64,000 nucleotides of DNA from Arbacia lixula (GCA_963669155.1 OZ022576.1:3152746-3216745), one strand, 5' to 3'; shown: positions 25,401 to 36,195, numbered from the stretch's first letter. Numbers and translations: made by a program. Notes: generated from the letters alone by a model not told the origin.

Positions 25401-26680
25401 TTACTTCAGCATAACCATTGGCAACTCGTAAAACAGCCACACATCCCACGTCAATAGAATCAAATTCAAGTTGGCTGATCTTACTTCAATGAATTAAATA
25501 CCTCTTTTCGAGAAAGACGTCATTGGTAATCTCTCTGAGGCGGACTATACCGCAAATAGGACTGGAACTTAACTACGACAAACACACCTATTTGCTCATT
25601 TCCCGACCATATCCCAGCGACTATCTCTGCCGTTATCTTGTAGTGCTGTTTGCCCACTTAATGTAGTATTTGTTGTAACAAATGTCGCGATTATCAGCTC
25701 CTTGTCGAACGAATTTCAGCTCCCTGTATTCCCATACAGGTAATTAAACCGTGTTGTTAGTTCACTGAAAGCAGGATTACTGAATGTAATTTAAACACGC
25801 AAAAAGTACATCGTTGGAACATGTGAGTAATGACGTATAGGTTGGTTGTACTTCGATTTGTTTACGTTTCGATGTTACATTCACTTTTGTGTGTACTGAA
25901 CATCGATCAAATTATTCATTTAGCATTAACGGTGATTTTGTGTCATGTTATTGCACAAAATTTCGTAACATATTTGCATCAACGTAACATTTTCTTGTTG
26001 TCAGTCACGAGATCGGTATGATGTTTATTAGATTTTCTCAAGCTTTGGCGTGATGCATTATGTCGACTTCAAGTCATTTTTTTTTAATCTCACAGGGCCT
26101 AACTTACTTATGAAATGGTTTCTTACTTCAAGAAAAGGAGAGTTTCAGTCATTGTTCTGGATTTTCTTTTAAGGCAAACACAGTATAATGAGATTTTTAA
26201 AACATACTATAATTTATATTTAGCAACATTCTTAACCGTATTTAACGAAAAATAAATGAAATGCATGACATTCTTCGTATCTAATCCAATCTTAAAGTCA
26301 TGAATTCTAGATTTAAAAAAAAATAAACAAAATCACGATAAACATCGATGAGACTAGCGCGTGACATAAATTAGACAAGACCTAACATAATTATGTCACG
26401 CTTGAAAAAACGAGAATAGAATTTGACCTGTTAAAGTCATTTTCATATCGACCGGCAATGGGTAGGACTATGTATCACAAAAACATTTTCTTCTTTGGTG
26501 AGGTAAACGAAAACTTACTATAATGTTATCGATGATGGTTTGGTCTTCCTCGACGTCCTTGTTGATAGCGATGAGGACGTTTTCGTAGCCGCCATCGTGA
26601 ATGGTGATCTTGTTTCTCTGATCAGAGCCATGAGTGACCGATATCAGCAGACATCCGCAGAACAACGCAGAAAGTAACAT
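7066..26680 (-). CDS. Calcium-activated chloride channel regulator (CLCA), complete gene
   Basis: Thirteen minus-strand exons with GT-AG borders join in perfect phase into 2970 bases (989 residues plus stop): 26519-26680, 17004-17298, 15956-16239, 14531-14773, 13853-14080, 13377-13518, 12338-12501, 11419-11649, 10376-10504, 9753-9900, 8615-8776, 8052-8273, 7066-7625. A signal peptide covers about residues 1-18. The CLCA metalloprotease motif HEWGHLRWGLFDEY is at 158-171. A VWA domain starts at DTSGSMG (322-328) and keeps the MIDAS residues (DxSxS, the later Thr and the Asp of SDG). A beta-sandwich and a fibronectin-like region follow, then one membrane helix (about 925-949) and a 40-residue tail. 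Family members are extracellular, self-cleaving zinc proteases that modulate anoctamin chloride channels in vertebrates. Which vertebrate CLCA it matches cannot be said. Confidence 0.95.
8052..8273 (-). CDS. CLCA exon 12
   Basis: Encodes YTPPPPPTFEP, then SGGVFEVENF and PSRITDLSV, ending with a VTLRWTAVGDDLDQG segment like a fibronectin type III strand. Acceptor TTTCAG, donor GTAGGT next to a short ACTAT repeat. Confidence 0.93.
8615..8776 (-). CDS. CLCA exon 11
   Basis: Encodes ADMTKYDGIYSGYFLEFDNN followed by GRYSIKVQV, a signature of the CLCA C-terminal beta domain. Acceptor CTAG, donor GTAACC. Both ends split a codon after its first base. Confidence 0.94.
9153..9690. mobile_element. Dispersed element with inner 14-bp inverted repeats and a long hairpin (copy 1)
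   Basis: Nearly identical to 57468-57996. TTTATATTCCACAT near the left end is mirrored exactly by ATGTGGAATATAAA near 9534-9547. The right end is a hairpin of about 45-bp arms (GAACTATCACTTCCTCGGC against GCCTCGGAAGTGATAGTTC). The middle has repeated ACGCGC motifs. No coding capacity. Lies in the CLCA intron between exons 10 and 11. Confidence 0.8.
9753..9900 (-). CDS. CLCA exon 10
   Basis: Encodes INHAVTPTLEIFAEVRKGYV, then NAVVQALIES and LPLYDNGAG, the family's conserved strand before the DGxYSxYF motif. Acceptor GCAG, donor GTACGT. A dispersed repeat ends about 60 bases beyond the donor. Confidence 0.93.
10376..10504 (-). CDS. CLCA exon 9
   Basis: 43 codons, phase 0 at both ends. Encodes PGLWTFSVDSPSPREETV and VTVESKASSSTEEPITV, the end of the beta-sandwich region. 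Acceptor GACAG, donor GTAAAA. Confidence 0.9.
11419..11649 (-). CDS. CLCA exon 8: beta-sandwich segment
   Basis: Encodes 77 residues, phase 0 at both ends: IYSGAIYVPADGPVEDTFLI, then SSLGVDTVLIFSW and VVVTDPSGVSI. Donor GTCGGT. Decayed tandem copies of its first half lie just upstream in the intron (11719-12042). Confidence 0.92.
11719..12042 (-). pseudogene. Decayed tandem copies of CLCA exon 8
   Basis: Three partial exon 8 copies lie in the intron between exons 7 and 8. Copy B (11719-11748) keeps acceptor TGTAG and IYSGAL, lacks about 20 bases, then reads into a VEDTF-like stretch. Copy C (about 11826-11877) keeps acceptor GCAG and IYDGTLYVPADELVEDT. Copy D (about 11967-12042) keeps LVEDIFIINSTLGVDIVL and then goes off family. 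None keeps a full exon with a good donor. They look like exon duplication followed by decay. Use as alternative exons cannot be excluded without RNA. Confidence 0.75.
12338..12501 (-). CDS. CLCA exon 7
   Basis: Encodes FSDAADPKLLELSARTNG and FFYPDTANSTALNDAF, which follow the VWA domain in the family. The acceptor must be ATCCAG just above 12501; the inner TTTCAG would break the frame. Donor GTGATC. Confidence 0.88.
13224..13239. repeat. Poly-C tract
   Basis: Run of about 16 C after a CTGT-rich stretch, inside the CLCA intron between exons 6 and 7. Confidence 0.9.
13377..13518 (-). CDS. CLCA exon 6: VWA domain end
   Basis: Encodes GGYILLVSDGIEN with the last MIDAS Asp, then EEAGVIIDTI. Acceptor GCAG, donor GTATTT. 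Ends after the first base of a split codon. Confidence 0.9.
13853..14080 (-). CDS. CLCA exon 5: VWA domain middle
   Basis: Encodes residues 329-404. It contains RLTKLNQAATQYL, YVGIVEFHE and GFTCIGCGVLDGIE; the last supplies the MIDAS Thr. Phase 0 at both ends, donor GTACAC. Confidence 0.93.
14531..14773 (-). CDS. CLCA exon 4: VWA domain start
   Basis: Encodes residues 248-328. Motifs are HNREAPNKHNVLC, WDVM and the MIDAS strand VVLVLDTSGSMG. Phase 0 at both ends; donor GTAAGA. Confidence 0.95.
15007..15650. repeat. ACT/CTA trinucleotide repeat, about 640 bp
   Basis: A very long (ACT)n array with scattered GCT, ATT and ACC variants in the CLCA intron between exons 3 and 4. The long poly-Thr, poly-Tyr, poly-Leu and poly-Val frames are translations of the repeat. 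In the transcript sense it reads (AGT)n, with TAG stops in one frame. Confidence 0.97.
15956..16239 (-). CDS. CLCA exon 3: HExxH zinc site
   Basis: Encodes residues 153-247. It carries HEWGHLRWGLFDEY, giving the two zinc His, the catalytic Glu and the downstream acidic ligand region. Cys-rich segments follow, and ASIMYAQFLDS. Acceptor CCCAG, donor GTGCGT (weaker than the others), phase 0 at the end. Confidence 0.95.
16535..16590. repeat. GT dinucleotide repeat
   Basis: About 28 GT units ending in GTT units, in the CLCA intron between exons 2 and 3. A shorter GT run lies at 16336-16352. Confidence 0.95.
17004..17298 (-). CDS. CLCA exon 2: N-terminal protease region
   Basis: Encodes residues 55-152 and one base. 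Visible family motifs are NITILIPKTWSSKPEYEP, NPYTLQLGGCGQHGEYIHLT and SEYIWGPM. The acceptor is TATAG, the donor GTAAGA. The correct frame has no internal start, so it lies outside the long ATG-initiated reading frames. Confidence 0.93.
20594..20847. repeat. Cluster of three G/C homopolymers
   Basis: G17 at 20594-20610, C24 at 20653-20676 and G22 at 20826-20847. A near-palindromic stretch of G and C runs follows at 20870-20915. The first two could pair as a hairpin and each could form quadruplex structures. Confidence 0.9.
21159..21841. mobile_element. Foldback element with inverted arms of about 200 bp
   Basis: Left arm begins CTAAGCAAAATGGCATAACT. The right arm ends AGTTATGCTATTTTGCTTAG, the near-complement. 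Similarity continues inward through TTTTGGGCAAAATAATTTGG on the left and AAATTATTTTGCCCAAAACC on the right, and through the CATGCATGAC and CACAAGGGTAAT segments. Non-coding, MITE-like. A truncated relative sits at 3984-4425. Confidence 0.8.
22007..22400 (+). pseudogene. Broken TTF-finger/hAT-type transposase N-terminus
   Basis: Starts ATG-GCTCATAATAAG (MAHNKKLKTSKITSF) and after a frame change reads acidic low-complexity sequence, then HPQLIPFP. A further frame change leads to KILFQAKWYPNYPWIHYE. The last motif resembles the W-x-x-x-YPWLHY entry of TTF-type zinc-finger proteins of the hAT/ZMYM group. At least two frameshifts and a TAG interrupt it, and the Cys-rich finger and catalytic parts are missing. 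A relic, not a gene. Confidence 0.6.
22427..22475. repeat. GT dinucleotide repeat
   Basis: About 22 GT units ending in GCGCGC, immediately beyond the transposase relic. Confidence 0.93.
22741..23040. repeat. Dispersed repeat, copy 1
   Basis: Aligns end to end with 31005-31285: shared GGCAACGGCTTCTCAGAGAG, GATAATAC.CAGCTTAA and GAAAGTGAAGAAATT blocks in the same order and spacing. Non-coding. Copy 1 is in CLCA intron 1, copy 2 in an NXPE-like gene intron. Confidence 0.75.
26519..26680 (-). CDS. CLCA exon 1: start and signal peptide
   Basis: Encodes residues 1-54. MLLSALFCGCLLISVTHG is a typical signal peptide. It is followed by the family's N-terminal GYENVLIAINKDV strand region. Ends phase 0 before donor GTAAGT. 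The next exon is over 9 kb away. Confidence 0.92.
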
Positions 26681-28842
26681 CTTCAGTCGTTGACAAGCCC
26701 GTTCTTCTTTCTCTTTTTCTTCTCCTTTTCCTTTGCTTCTTCTACTCCTCCTCCTTTGTTTCTGCTATGACTCCTCCTTTTTCTACGTCTTCTAACTTGT
26801 AAAGAATGGGTTCGAGTAGTATGGAAACGAGTTATTTCAGTCACTTTGATAGACAAATATCTCTTAACAACATAATAATAATTTCACTGATCTATGAGAT
26901 GGCCGCTTATATCTTCTTCTTCGTCAAAATATTGGTGAGGTCCGCGGCAGGCCGGCACATGGGCTAAGGTCTCCCCACGAAGGACAGTGGCGGGTGGACT
27001 GTCTAAATACGTACCGGATCTTTCGATTTGTAGATTTTTTAGCATACCTTGAGGTACAGATTGGTGACGTGTGCAAAAAAAACAATCATTCTAATTACGA
27101 GAAAAAAATTGTAATCCCGTCAACGAATGGTAACTAGCTACGAGGGAAGTCAAATCTCGAGTTCGCAAACAAATCCCTGAGCTGTGTAGCGGCATAAACG
27201 GGCTCTCGTTTTGAGAGGCGTGATTGCCCCTCCCCCATTTCCCGCCCCCACGGCTCCTTATTCTTGAGTTTTGTAATGGATTTTTTTTTAATGATAGCAT
27301 ATCATAGAGTGATAGTTGAATTTGATACTGTGCATGTGATTCAAGCATAAACCAGGAGTACTAAGCAAAGCATTGCTCATTTTGTGGTGGTAATATATGC
27401 AAATATAATTCTAACATGTATAATATAAGTTTCAATAAAGCAACATAAGACGCGTATACACCCAGTTCGGAACAAATCCACACCGCATCGAGAAGAAATA
27501 GTGGTGTCGCACGCCGGAACACCCCGGATTAAAATCCGGAGTGATCCGTGATGCGATCTGTGAAAGTGTAAAAGGGCCTGTGTGAATGTGCGCGCGATGG
27601 TACTATCTACAGATGATGATAGATTTATACATTGGAAGTAAAGAATGAGTCGACATTGAGAGTTGGTGGTACATGTAATGGAAGTTTGTAAATCCGAAAA
27701 TGATCTTTTAGTAATTTCTGATGATGAGATTTGTTTTATATGTATTTATGTGTGCAAACAAAAGACTTAAGTCGTATTTTCATTCAAAATGGAACGACAA
27801 AATTGAACACTTACAGCATGTATCAATGACTTGATTTATTTTCCCGTCAATTTTGCTATCAATATTTTTTTGGTAAGAAATACCATGTATATCAAGACTA
27901 ACAAGAAAGTTACAAATTACTCCTTTGTTAAGAATAAATCTGATAACACATACAGTATTTGTCATAAATTTGGGGTGGAATCATTATTGTTTAAAATACT
28001 AAGTATGTGAACTTATGCCAGCTCCAAGAATTCCACACAACCCGGACTGTCCATGTTCGTAGAACAATTGGCGTGGAAAAATTAGTTATCAATGCGTTTT
28101 CACAAACCGGGATATGATGCACGAAATACTGCATTTCATGGTTTTAAATGTCTTGTAGTTCAATAGTAGATGTACACAAATTAAGAAAAGTTACAATCAA
28201 ATTTGGCCATTCGACGGTTTGTGAAAACGATGACGATGTTATGCAAGAAAAGGTATTATGGCCTACGTATAAACCAAAATTTAATATTTCGGATTCCAAT
28301 TCCACACATCAAAGCGATACAGTTCTGCGTTCAATGATGTACTGAAAATATTCAATGAGAACCATATCACCAATCGAACGCAGAGATACACACACACACA
28401 CACACACACAAACACACACAAACACACATTCACATTATTCAACAAGTGATAACAGTTAATTTTAAAAAAAAAATACTCAGTTTATATATCTTATTGTTAT
28501 CGTTCATATATTGCACATCCCAATGTACATACATACATGATATTGCAACAAACAAAAAAACGTTTTTGAAAAATAATGATTCAATCTTGTCAGTTGAGTA
28601 TTTTTTACAATAATATATGAAAATACAAGTACCCTGCTTACACCAAAACATATCTGGAATCACTAATGCAATTCAAGCTAGTTTATACGAGGAAAATAAC
28701 CGAAATATTTTTGTGTACAATTTACACATTCGCGGAATGAAGTGAAGTATATTCCAACTACTTTCTATTACGACAAAGATGATTTAACAGACGAATAAAA
28801 AATATTGCCAGTCCACATCGTAATTCTGTCACAGTACAAGTG
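26681..28842. other. Intergenic region between CLCA start and NXPE-like stop
   Basis: Presumed CLCA promoter and 5' UTR at the left; no clear TATA or initiator recognised. A pyrimidine-rich stretch runs 26700-26800 on the plus strand (purine-rich on the transcribed sense), and a short CA repeat lies at 28388-28430. No coding signal seen. Confidence 0.6.
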
Positions 28843-28848
28843 TTTATT
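28843..28848 (-). terminator. Candidate polyadenylation signal of the NXPE-like gene
   Basis: AATAAA on the minus strand only 9 bases after the TAA stop. If used, the 3' UTR would be only about 30 bases. A more distal signal is possible. Confidence 0.5.
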
Positions 28849-28857
28849 GTAAGTTCG

Positions 28858-29675
28858 TTAAGGCCCCACTTTCACTTGACTAGGGGAGGGCAATCCAGGA
28901 CAAACGTGTGAAAGAAACAAATCAACTTCTTCGTTGATGCAAGGCCACGGCATGTGAACTTCGGGCTCTTTCTTAAAAGATAAGGCAAGGTCCCAAACAT
29001 CGATGAACTTCGCGTCAATTCCTACAAACTCCTTCTCCAATATCCGCCCCATCTCTCGAAAAATATAATCGTTGCTATGGATACGCGCCTGGAAAGACGG
29101 GTGATCACGTGGTTGGGTTTTCTTTACGATCGTCATCACACGATCCGCGCCAAGCCTCTCGCGCATGCGCGCAATAGCGTTCCTCAGTTCGCGCATGCGG
29201 TCTCTGTAGCTGTCGAGGTTCCATGACGCTTGGTGCGCCGAAATGCTGATTAGCAGGATGTACTTCACGGAGGCGTCTGTGATCGTGTCGATGTATTCGG
29301 GCTCGAAGACCTGTGTGAAGTCAAAGACCGCCGTCAACGCAGCGGAAAGGGTATGTCTGCGGAAGTTCAAAATGCCGGTTTGATCCACGGAACAGTAGTA
29401 ATAGCCTTCCGGTATATCGGGTTGCCCCATCTTCCTCTGCAGGGTTCGGAACCACTGGCAGGCCACGGAGTCCCCTAACATGAGGATCCGGTGGCCCGTT
29501 AGACACTGCTGCACGGCCGTCACATCATTCCACTGCCTCTTGGCGCAGACGAGCGACACCCAGCGAGGACCCAACCAGTAACCTTCAGGTAGGAGCTTCT
29601 GGCCTCTGTTGTCCTCATGCCCACATGGAACAGTTGGAATCTCGTAACGATAGTCGTAAATATTTGCAAGCAGAT
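28858..29675 (-). CDS. NXPE-like exon 5: PC-esterase/SGNH-like domain and stop
   Basis: Encodes residues 339-610. Contains YWLGPRWVSLVCAKRQW, GHRILMLGDSVACQW, the helix RMRELRNAIARMRERLGADR and FIDVWDLALSF. The GDS serine resembles the SGNH block I nucleophile. Ends VKVGP-TAA. Confidence 0.92.
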
Positions 29676-32600
29676 CTGCAAATCAATGATCAGAGCGCGA
29701 AAGATGATTGAGCGCACATTTCTTTTTATTTGATACACACTCTTAGTTCTTGTTATTGTCATTTGACTACAATGCATGGATAATGTTTTAAATCTAAATA
29801 GAGATAGAGGAGGAGGGGGAGGAACATACTATCGAAGGGGGTGGGGATGGGGGGCTCTCGTGGGTCAAATGTCCTTTTGGGAAGGAGAGTGTGTTATCAG
29901 GATACCAACACTGCCATGACTGTGCAACGAGTTGTTTTGTAGGAAGACATAGATTGTAACAATATTTTGAGGGTTGATAGGGGGGGGGGGTGCATTTCCA
30001 GGCCATTATTGTCAGTAGTTTTCAAGAGTTCAGTACTTGGTTTCCGTGAGAAACACATAAATTTATTCCTCACCTGTTTTTTCGGCGATGTTGATGGATC
30101 CGGGAGATTGTAGATAAGACTTGAAATTAGTACTGCAATAAAAGAAAGGCGTTGATGTCAAATTAGTTTATGCTTCGATATATACGTCTTTGAATTGATC
30201 AGAGTGAGGCTGCACCTTTTCAGAAAGCAATAATAAATTCAGAGCCTCTCTTCGATGAGTTTTACTCGAAGCTGTATGCACAAATGTATCAGGAACTATA
30301 TCTAAAGTTTATAAACGTTTTCTTTCTCTCTGACACACATGAGAGAGGTAGATCCACCCTACTACATCGTAGTTGTCTTCGCTAGTGTAAAGTATGTTTG
30401 GTAATACTTCCGGCCATTTAATTCATTGAAATAAATACAAACAAATGCCATCAAACAAAAGCTAACACTTAAGAAACTCAAATAAAAAACTCACTGACCA
30501 GGTTGCAAATGTAAGCAGCTTAAATCAGGTCCTGTACCATGATGTGTTGCCTACGAGCTTGCCCTAGCTGTTCCTAACATATCATGTTAGATAAGACCAA
30601 TGAGTCACCAATTGCAGCTACTAGGTCTTAACAAAAACTGTTGACACACCTCGAATCAGGTTGAAACTTACACAAAATAAAGTCAAAAGATATCATTATT
30701 TTACAAAGCAGGTTTCGCGGCATTTTGTCAATGATTATGTTTGTAATAATCCTTTGAATATTTTATGAGATTTTTGCTTTTGGACAAATTTGGACCTAAA
30801 AATGTGTTTGTACCCCCCCCCCCCCCACCCCCAACACAACAATGTCCATTGTGTATCGATCAGGGTTTTCTGCCTAAGACATCACGCAGTATTTGAATGA
30901 CACTTGCCCGTACAGGGATACTGTTACAGAAGGATGATTCAATCTCCTTTCTGTTCGTCACCACCGAAATATTACTGGTTCTCAACATGTGATATTTACA
31001 GATAATTTAACAATTGTGAACATAATGCTGTGGCAACGGCTTCTCAGAGAGAACAAGATAAAGGAAAAGTCTCATTTTGTTTGTCCAGTTGTGTTTATGG
31101 CACAAATACTTACGTGAGTACAGCAGCTATCAGCACCCCCCCCCCCACAATTTTTAAGTAAAATATCTCAGCTGCACGAAAACACTGTTTATGATAATAC
31201 ACAGCTTAAGATACAATTATGACAATGATTGAATCCCACAATTCCGGGAAAATGCGGAAAGTGAAGAAATTAGTAAATATTGTAAGAACATAGTTTACAT
31301 CCCCATTTATTCATAATTCCTCGATTCTTTAGAATAAAACTGAGTAGAGGATCTTTTATGGTGTTGTCTTTAACTTTCTTGAAAATTGCAAGATAATGTG
31401 ATAGGAATACGGCTGCGAAAGACGATAGTTCTATACTGAAGGGAGATTGCGAAGTTCTAGTGGACTGTCGTTTGTATAGTGATGGATATGGCGGTGGTGA
31501 TGGAAAAGATGTGGTGTTATCACTTGTGGTATTAGTGGTGGTAGTGTTGGGGTTAGCAGTGTAGGGTTGTTGTTGTTGTTATTGGTGGTGGTGGTGGTGG
31601 TGATAAATTGAAGGTAGCGATGGGCTTACTCGTTGAACAGATACTTCTTTCCAACAATGAGTTTGTCCACTGGCTCTTGCACGCTTCCATATTGGTGATA
31701 CGCTACCAGCGTTGTGAGGTCAGCACACATGAAACCCTCCGGCTTGACGCAGATGAACGCGCTCTCTCCCAGTCCCGTCTGGTTCGCGCCGTAGAAGCAG
31801 AGGTCGTCGCGGTCGGAGAGGTGGTTGAGACCACGTTTGATGACACATCGACCGAAGCTATCGACCAGTTCGAAGCGGTGGAAGGTCGCCATCCAGGTGA
31901 AACACCCTTCTGCCCTCATGTAGAATTCTCTCATCCACCGCACCGCGTCGGACGGGTGCACCAGCCTCACCTTGCGAAAGAAATTGGAACTCTTAGGCCC
32001 GACATCTCAAATGGGTATTTCACTCGGACTAACTTGATTACGGACGAAATATGGAACACATATTCTTGACACAACAATTTGAATACCTAATCAGATATAA
32101 GCGTTTGATTAATCATCACCATATCATTGTGTGTATTAGATAATTGATTCACACAGAAAATATGTTTGCACCACACATGCCACTCCATCACGCCTTGTTA
32201 TAGCAATGAATCTGTTACATGTATTCCCAATAAATCTTGTCGGGAAGTTTTACAAACGCTACCGAGATAGATGAATAATTTATTCATTTCTGTGGATCGT
32301 CAGGTGTTCGGGCACATTGATGATTAGTAATCTAATGCACACGACAAAAGTGTTATTGCCCTTCGTGATTGTCAAAAATGATAATTAAATGAAGTATTCA
32401 AAGCATTTTTGCAACGTGTAATTTCCAACTTGATTTGAGTGGACACTATGATGTTATGATGAATGACAAATGTGACATATCGAACACACTGAACCATTAC
32501 ACACAGTTATGTCTTGGAGTATTCATACATATCGCCAAACTTATACCTCGTATGCCTACAAGGCCGGGTTTAATCTAACCTGCAATTGAGTATCCGGGCC

Positions 32601-35600
32601 TAACCCGCCTAGGGAAGCAACAAGTTGGCATCAAACCTGCAGCTTGAACATTTGTGTGCCAGACAAAATGGCGTTCTATGGGCTACGTGTGAATTCCTTG
32701 TGCAAAAAAGTCGCATGTGACACACTCAGAGTTAAATGTTACCAATCAATCCATTCTGGTGACGGAATATCGAAAGGTCGATATAACTTAAACTGTGAGT
32801 ATGATCTTCAAAGCGGTGATGTGATGTAAATTGCATTCTTCGTGAAGCAAATATCCCTGCCAGAAACGATACAATTCCGTACAGAGCTATATATATCTCC
32901 CAACCAATATGGCATACATGATGAACAGGAATCGAAATTTGGCTTTATTCCACATTGATTTCCATAATGACCATGTGTCTCGGCTGATTTTCCCTCTCCA
33001 GTAACGTGGAGCAATTTAAGTGCACCAATACAGTATGTAATCATGTGCTGACAGCTTAAAGGGAATTAAACCCCTTTAATAAATTGACTTGATACAGAGA
33101 AAGAAAATTGATAAAAGAGATTCGCAAGATTTTAAGAAAAATCAAACATATCATACAAAAAAAGTTATTTATGTTAAAGAAATCTTAATCACTAGCCCTG
33201 TAAGTTTGCTCTCTTAACTCGAAGGTGGACAAGTAATGCTCTGGGCTTTGGGTGTTGTCTTGTTTTTATTGGTACACAAGACAATGACAACTTCCTACAG
33301 TACGTCATTTCGGACCAATGGAGTTGCCTATCATGGCCATGGGGGCTGATGATCAGCAATCAGTGCTAGTAATTATAATTTAAAAAAAATCACATCTTAT
33401 TGATAATAAGTCTAATTTTCCTAAAACTTTCACCAATTTGGTCTTCTGATTTTCTGCTTTTATTCAATGTAATTGATTATATCAGAGTTTCATTATAACT
33501 CTATTTCAAACCGAGTTCGTTATGCTCACCCTCAGCTCCAGGGGGCCGGGCTGTGCGGCGAGGAAGAAGGCCGAGTAGCTGCCATTGTTGTGGTCGACCA
33601 GGCGAGCCGTGGTCCGGAAGAAGTTGTTTGGCGAGAAGATGTTGACAAACCAGAAATCACCCCCAGCCTGCTGAGGCTTCCCCATTCCGTCTCGCGCATC
33701 GATCCTCACTTCGACCAGGTCGCCGACCTCATACGACGTCCGCATGGGGTAGAATATCGACGTCCGTGCTGATGTCAATCGAGCGGGATCGAAGGCCGCG
33801 TAGTCTGGAAAACTAGCACTGCTGTCGGGGACGGTGACGTCGAAAAGGTAGTCGTATTTGGATTCCTTAGATGTAAAGTTTGGTGACTGCCGTACAACTA
33901 TTCCGCGGTCCACTTGCACCTTGCGCCCGATGTTCACTACTGATATTTTGTTGGCTTCAGCAGGTGATTGCTTACCTGACTTATGTGACACCACCTGTAA
34001 TCAAAATGATAAATAGAGACATACTGTATATGGTTTCTGCTTTAAGGCATTTTCGAAATACCAAACACATTTGTTTCGTCCTGATTCTGCCCAAAGTCCA
34101 ACTTAAATTTGTAATTGCCATCACTTTCAAAGGAAATAACCGAACTCAGAAAGAAAGTTTGTGTGAGAAGGTAAAAGTAAGAGGAAAAATATACAAGTAG
34201 ATTAGAAAGAACACAAATATTTTGCTCAAAGGAAGTTTGTTCCTTGTTGGAAAACGTGATGGATGACTTCGCCGATACCTCACCAAACGTTGACCCACAG
34301 GTGCTTAGGCGATTGACGAGAGCTGTACTTAGACAGCCATTGAGTCTGAGGCTGTGTACGAGCCATTAATTATGGGACCCTGACACTGAACTGAACATTT
34401 TCTCAAAGACAAACGAACGAGCCATTGCAGGAAGTCCCTTAATTCGGACAGTAAGGTGCGGCTGTGTATTGAATAGGAGTTAAAGGGAATGCATACAAGT
34501 GGAAAGCCTCAAGTTAGCGAGGTTCGAAAGCTTTAAGTTTGATTTGACTTCTATTCTATAAAGCTCGTGCCTAGCGACTTATCAAGGGAAGATGACATTA
34601 GATCGTGGCGCAGCTTTACGTTGTACGCTGCAGTATTCAAATCTTGTACGTCGAACGGGTCTTCATGATTCATTTTATCCTTGAATCCATGCAAACTGGT
34701 ATTAATAGCTCACCGACATTGCACACACCCATTCATATAGCTTTCTTGCCCCTACTCTCCATTCTGTTTAAAACCTTGCAGACATGTTGGTCGCACATCA
34801 GACATCGATCGAACCCCGGTAAATTGGGACACTAAGTACAGCGCAAGCTTCATCTCCCTTGCCCAGTGTCGGGTTGATGTTTTTCACAAAATGTTTTGGA
34901 TTTATGTCACCTAATCATTCGCCTAGAATACTCGAATGACTACGGATTGTGACTAACATAATGTAAATATTGAAGGCTTTTTAAGCGTGTTGACTCATTC
35001 CTTTCCCCTCATATCAAAATATTTTAGTACATGTAGTTTCCTTCGAGCCTCTCGATCTCATACTGAGACATAATGGAGAAACTCAACCATTAAGTCACAT
35101 GATTATTTACATCTGTAGGTTGTACAGCATGAACTATTACAAACCATTCTCATTTCGGATGGATGCATCTCAAATAATAGTGATGGCAGTTTTGTTAATT
35201 GAGCAATACACTGTCATATATTTTAAATATAAGGCCTACATGTACATCGCCAAAACATAACAATAGTTTTAATTGTACTTTGTAAACTATGTGATGGAAA
35301 GTGTTCCTTTAAGTCAAAGGTGTGTGTGTGTGTGTGTGTGTGTGTGCTGGGATAGAAAATTAAACAGTTTTGGTGTGGTTCCGGTTCGAAGACATTATCA
35401 ACATCTTTAATAATAAGTCGTTAATTCTCGCCTAATCAGTGTATTTCCGACCCCGTGCTCGGCGCGGAGAGCGCTTTTTTGGGTCACCAACCGAACATGT
35501 CGGAAGCGAGATGAGTGTTCCGATTCCCGTCGGATATAGACCGTCTTCTGTCCTTCTTTCCCGCACGAGTTTGCGTTCTATCAATATAGAACGCTCACTC

Positions 35601-36090
35601 TCAAGCCCCCCCCCCCCCCCCTCCCAAGGAAACATAGTTACATCACATGGAAATGCAACGTTAACAACTTACAACTAATTTAAACTCTCTCAATCAGTGA
35701 TGTGCATGCTCTATTCTGTTTTTACATATCGAGTCGCAGTCGCAGCCGTGAAAATCTTAAACTCATTAGGCTACCATCGCCATACTATAATTAGAATTAC
35801 ATAACATGGTCGACCGTGCTTCATTCGTCATACTACACAGGATGGTAACATGTGAGCACATAGTTTCGAGTTTCCACATACCCTGTTATTTGCAGGTTTT
35901 CACGTAACGAATACTTAATTTACAAGACTGCAAGGACAAAACCTGGCTATTTGTTCATTTTGTCATTGCTGCGTTTTTAAAATGAGAAGTGACGGCGCTA
36001 TCCTCTGCTGTACTAAACTAGAAAAGGAAGAAGCAGTAGAAGTAGGAGTATTTATAGTTTTATTACTAGCAGTACTACTACTACTACTAC

Positions 36091-36138
<48 letters not shown>

Positions 36139-36149
36139 AAGTAGTAGTT

Positions 36150-36195
<46 letters not shown>

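Larger units (their letters stand above)
17299..26518 (-). other. CLCA intron 1 (9.2 kb)
   Basis: The largest intron of the gene. It holds no host exon that I can recognise. Contents are G and C homopolymers (20594-20847), a foldback element (21159-21841), a transposase fragment (22007-22400), a GT repeat (22427-22475), one copy of a dispersed repeat (22741-23040) and, near 24505, a short stretch of repeated TTCGTTATTCCGAA motifs. The remainder is AT-rich. Confidence 0.7.

Noticed and set aside
29520..29777. 85-codon frame overlapping NXPE-like exon 5
   Set aside because: Out-of-frame shadow of the exon and adjacent intron.
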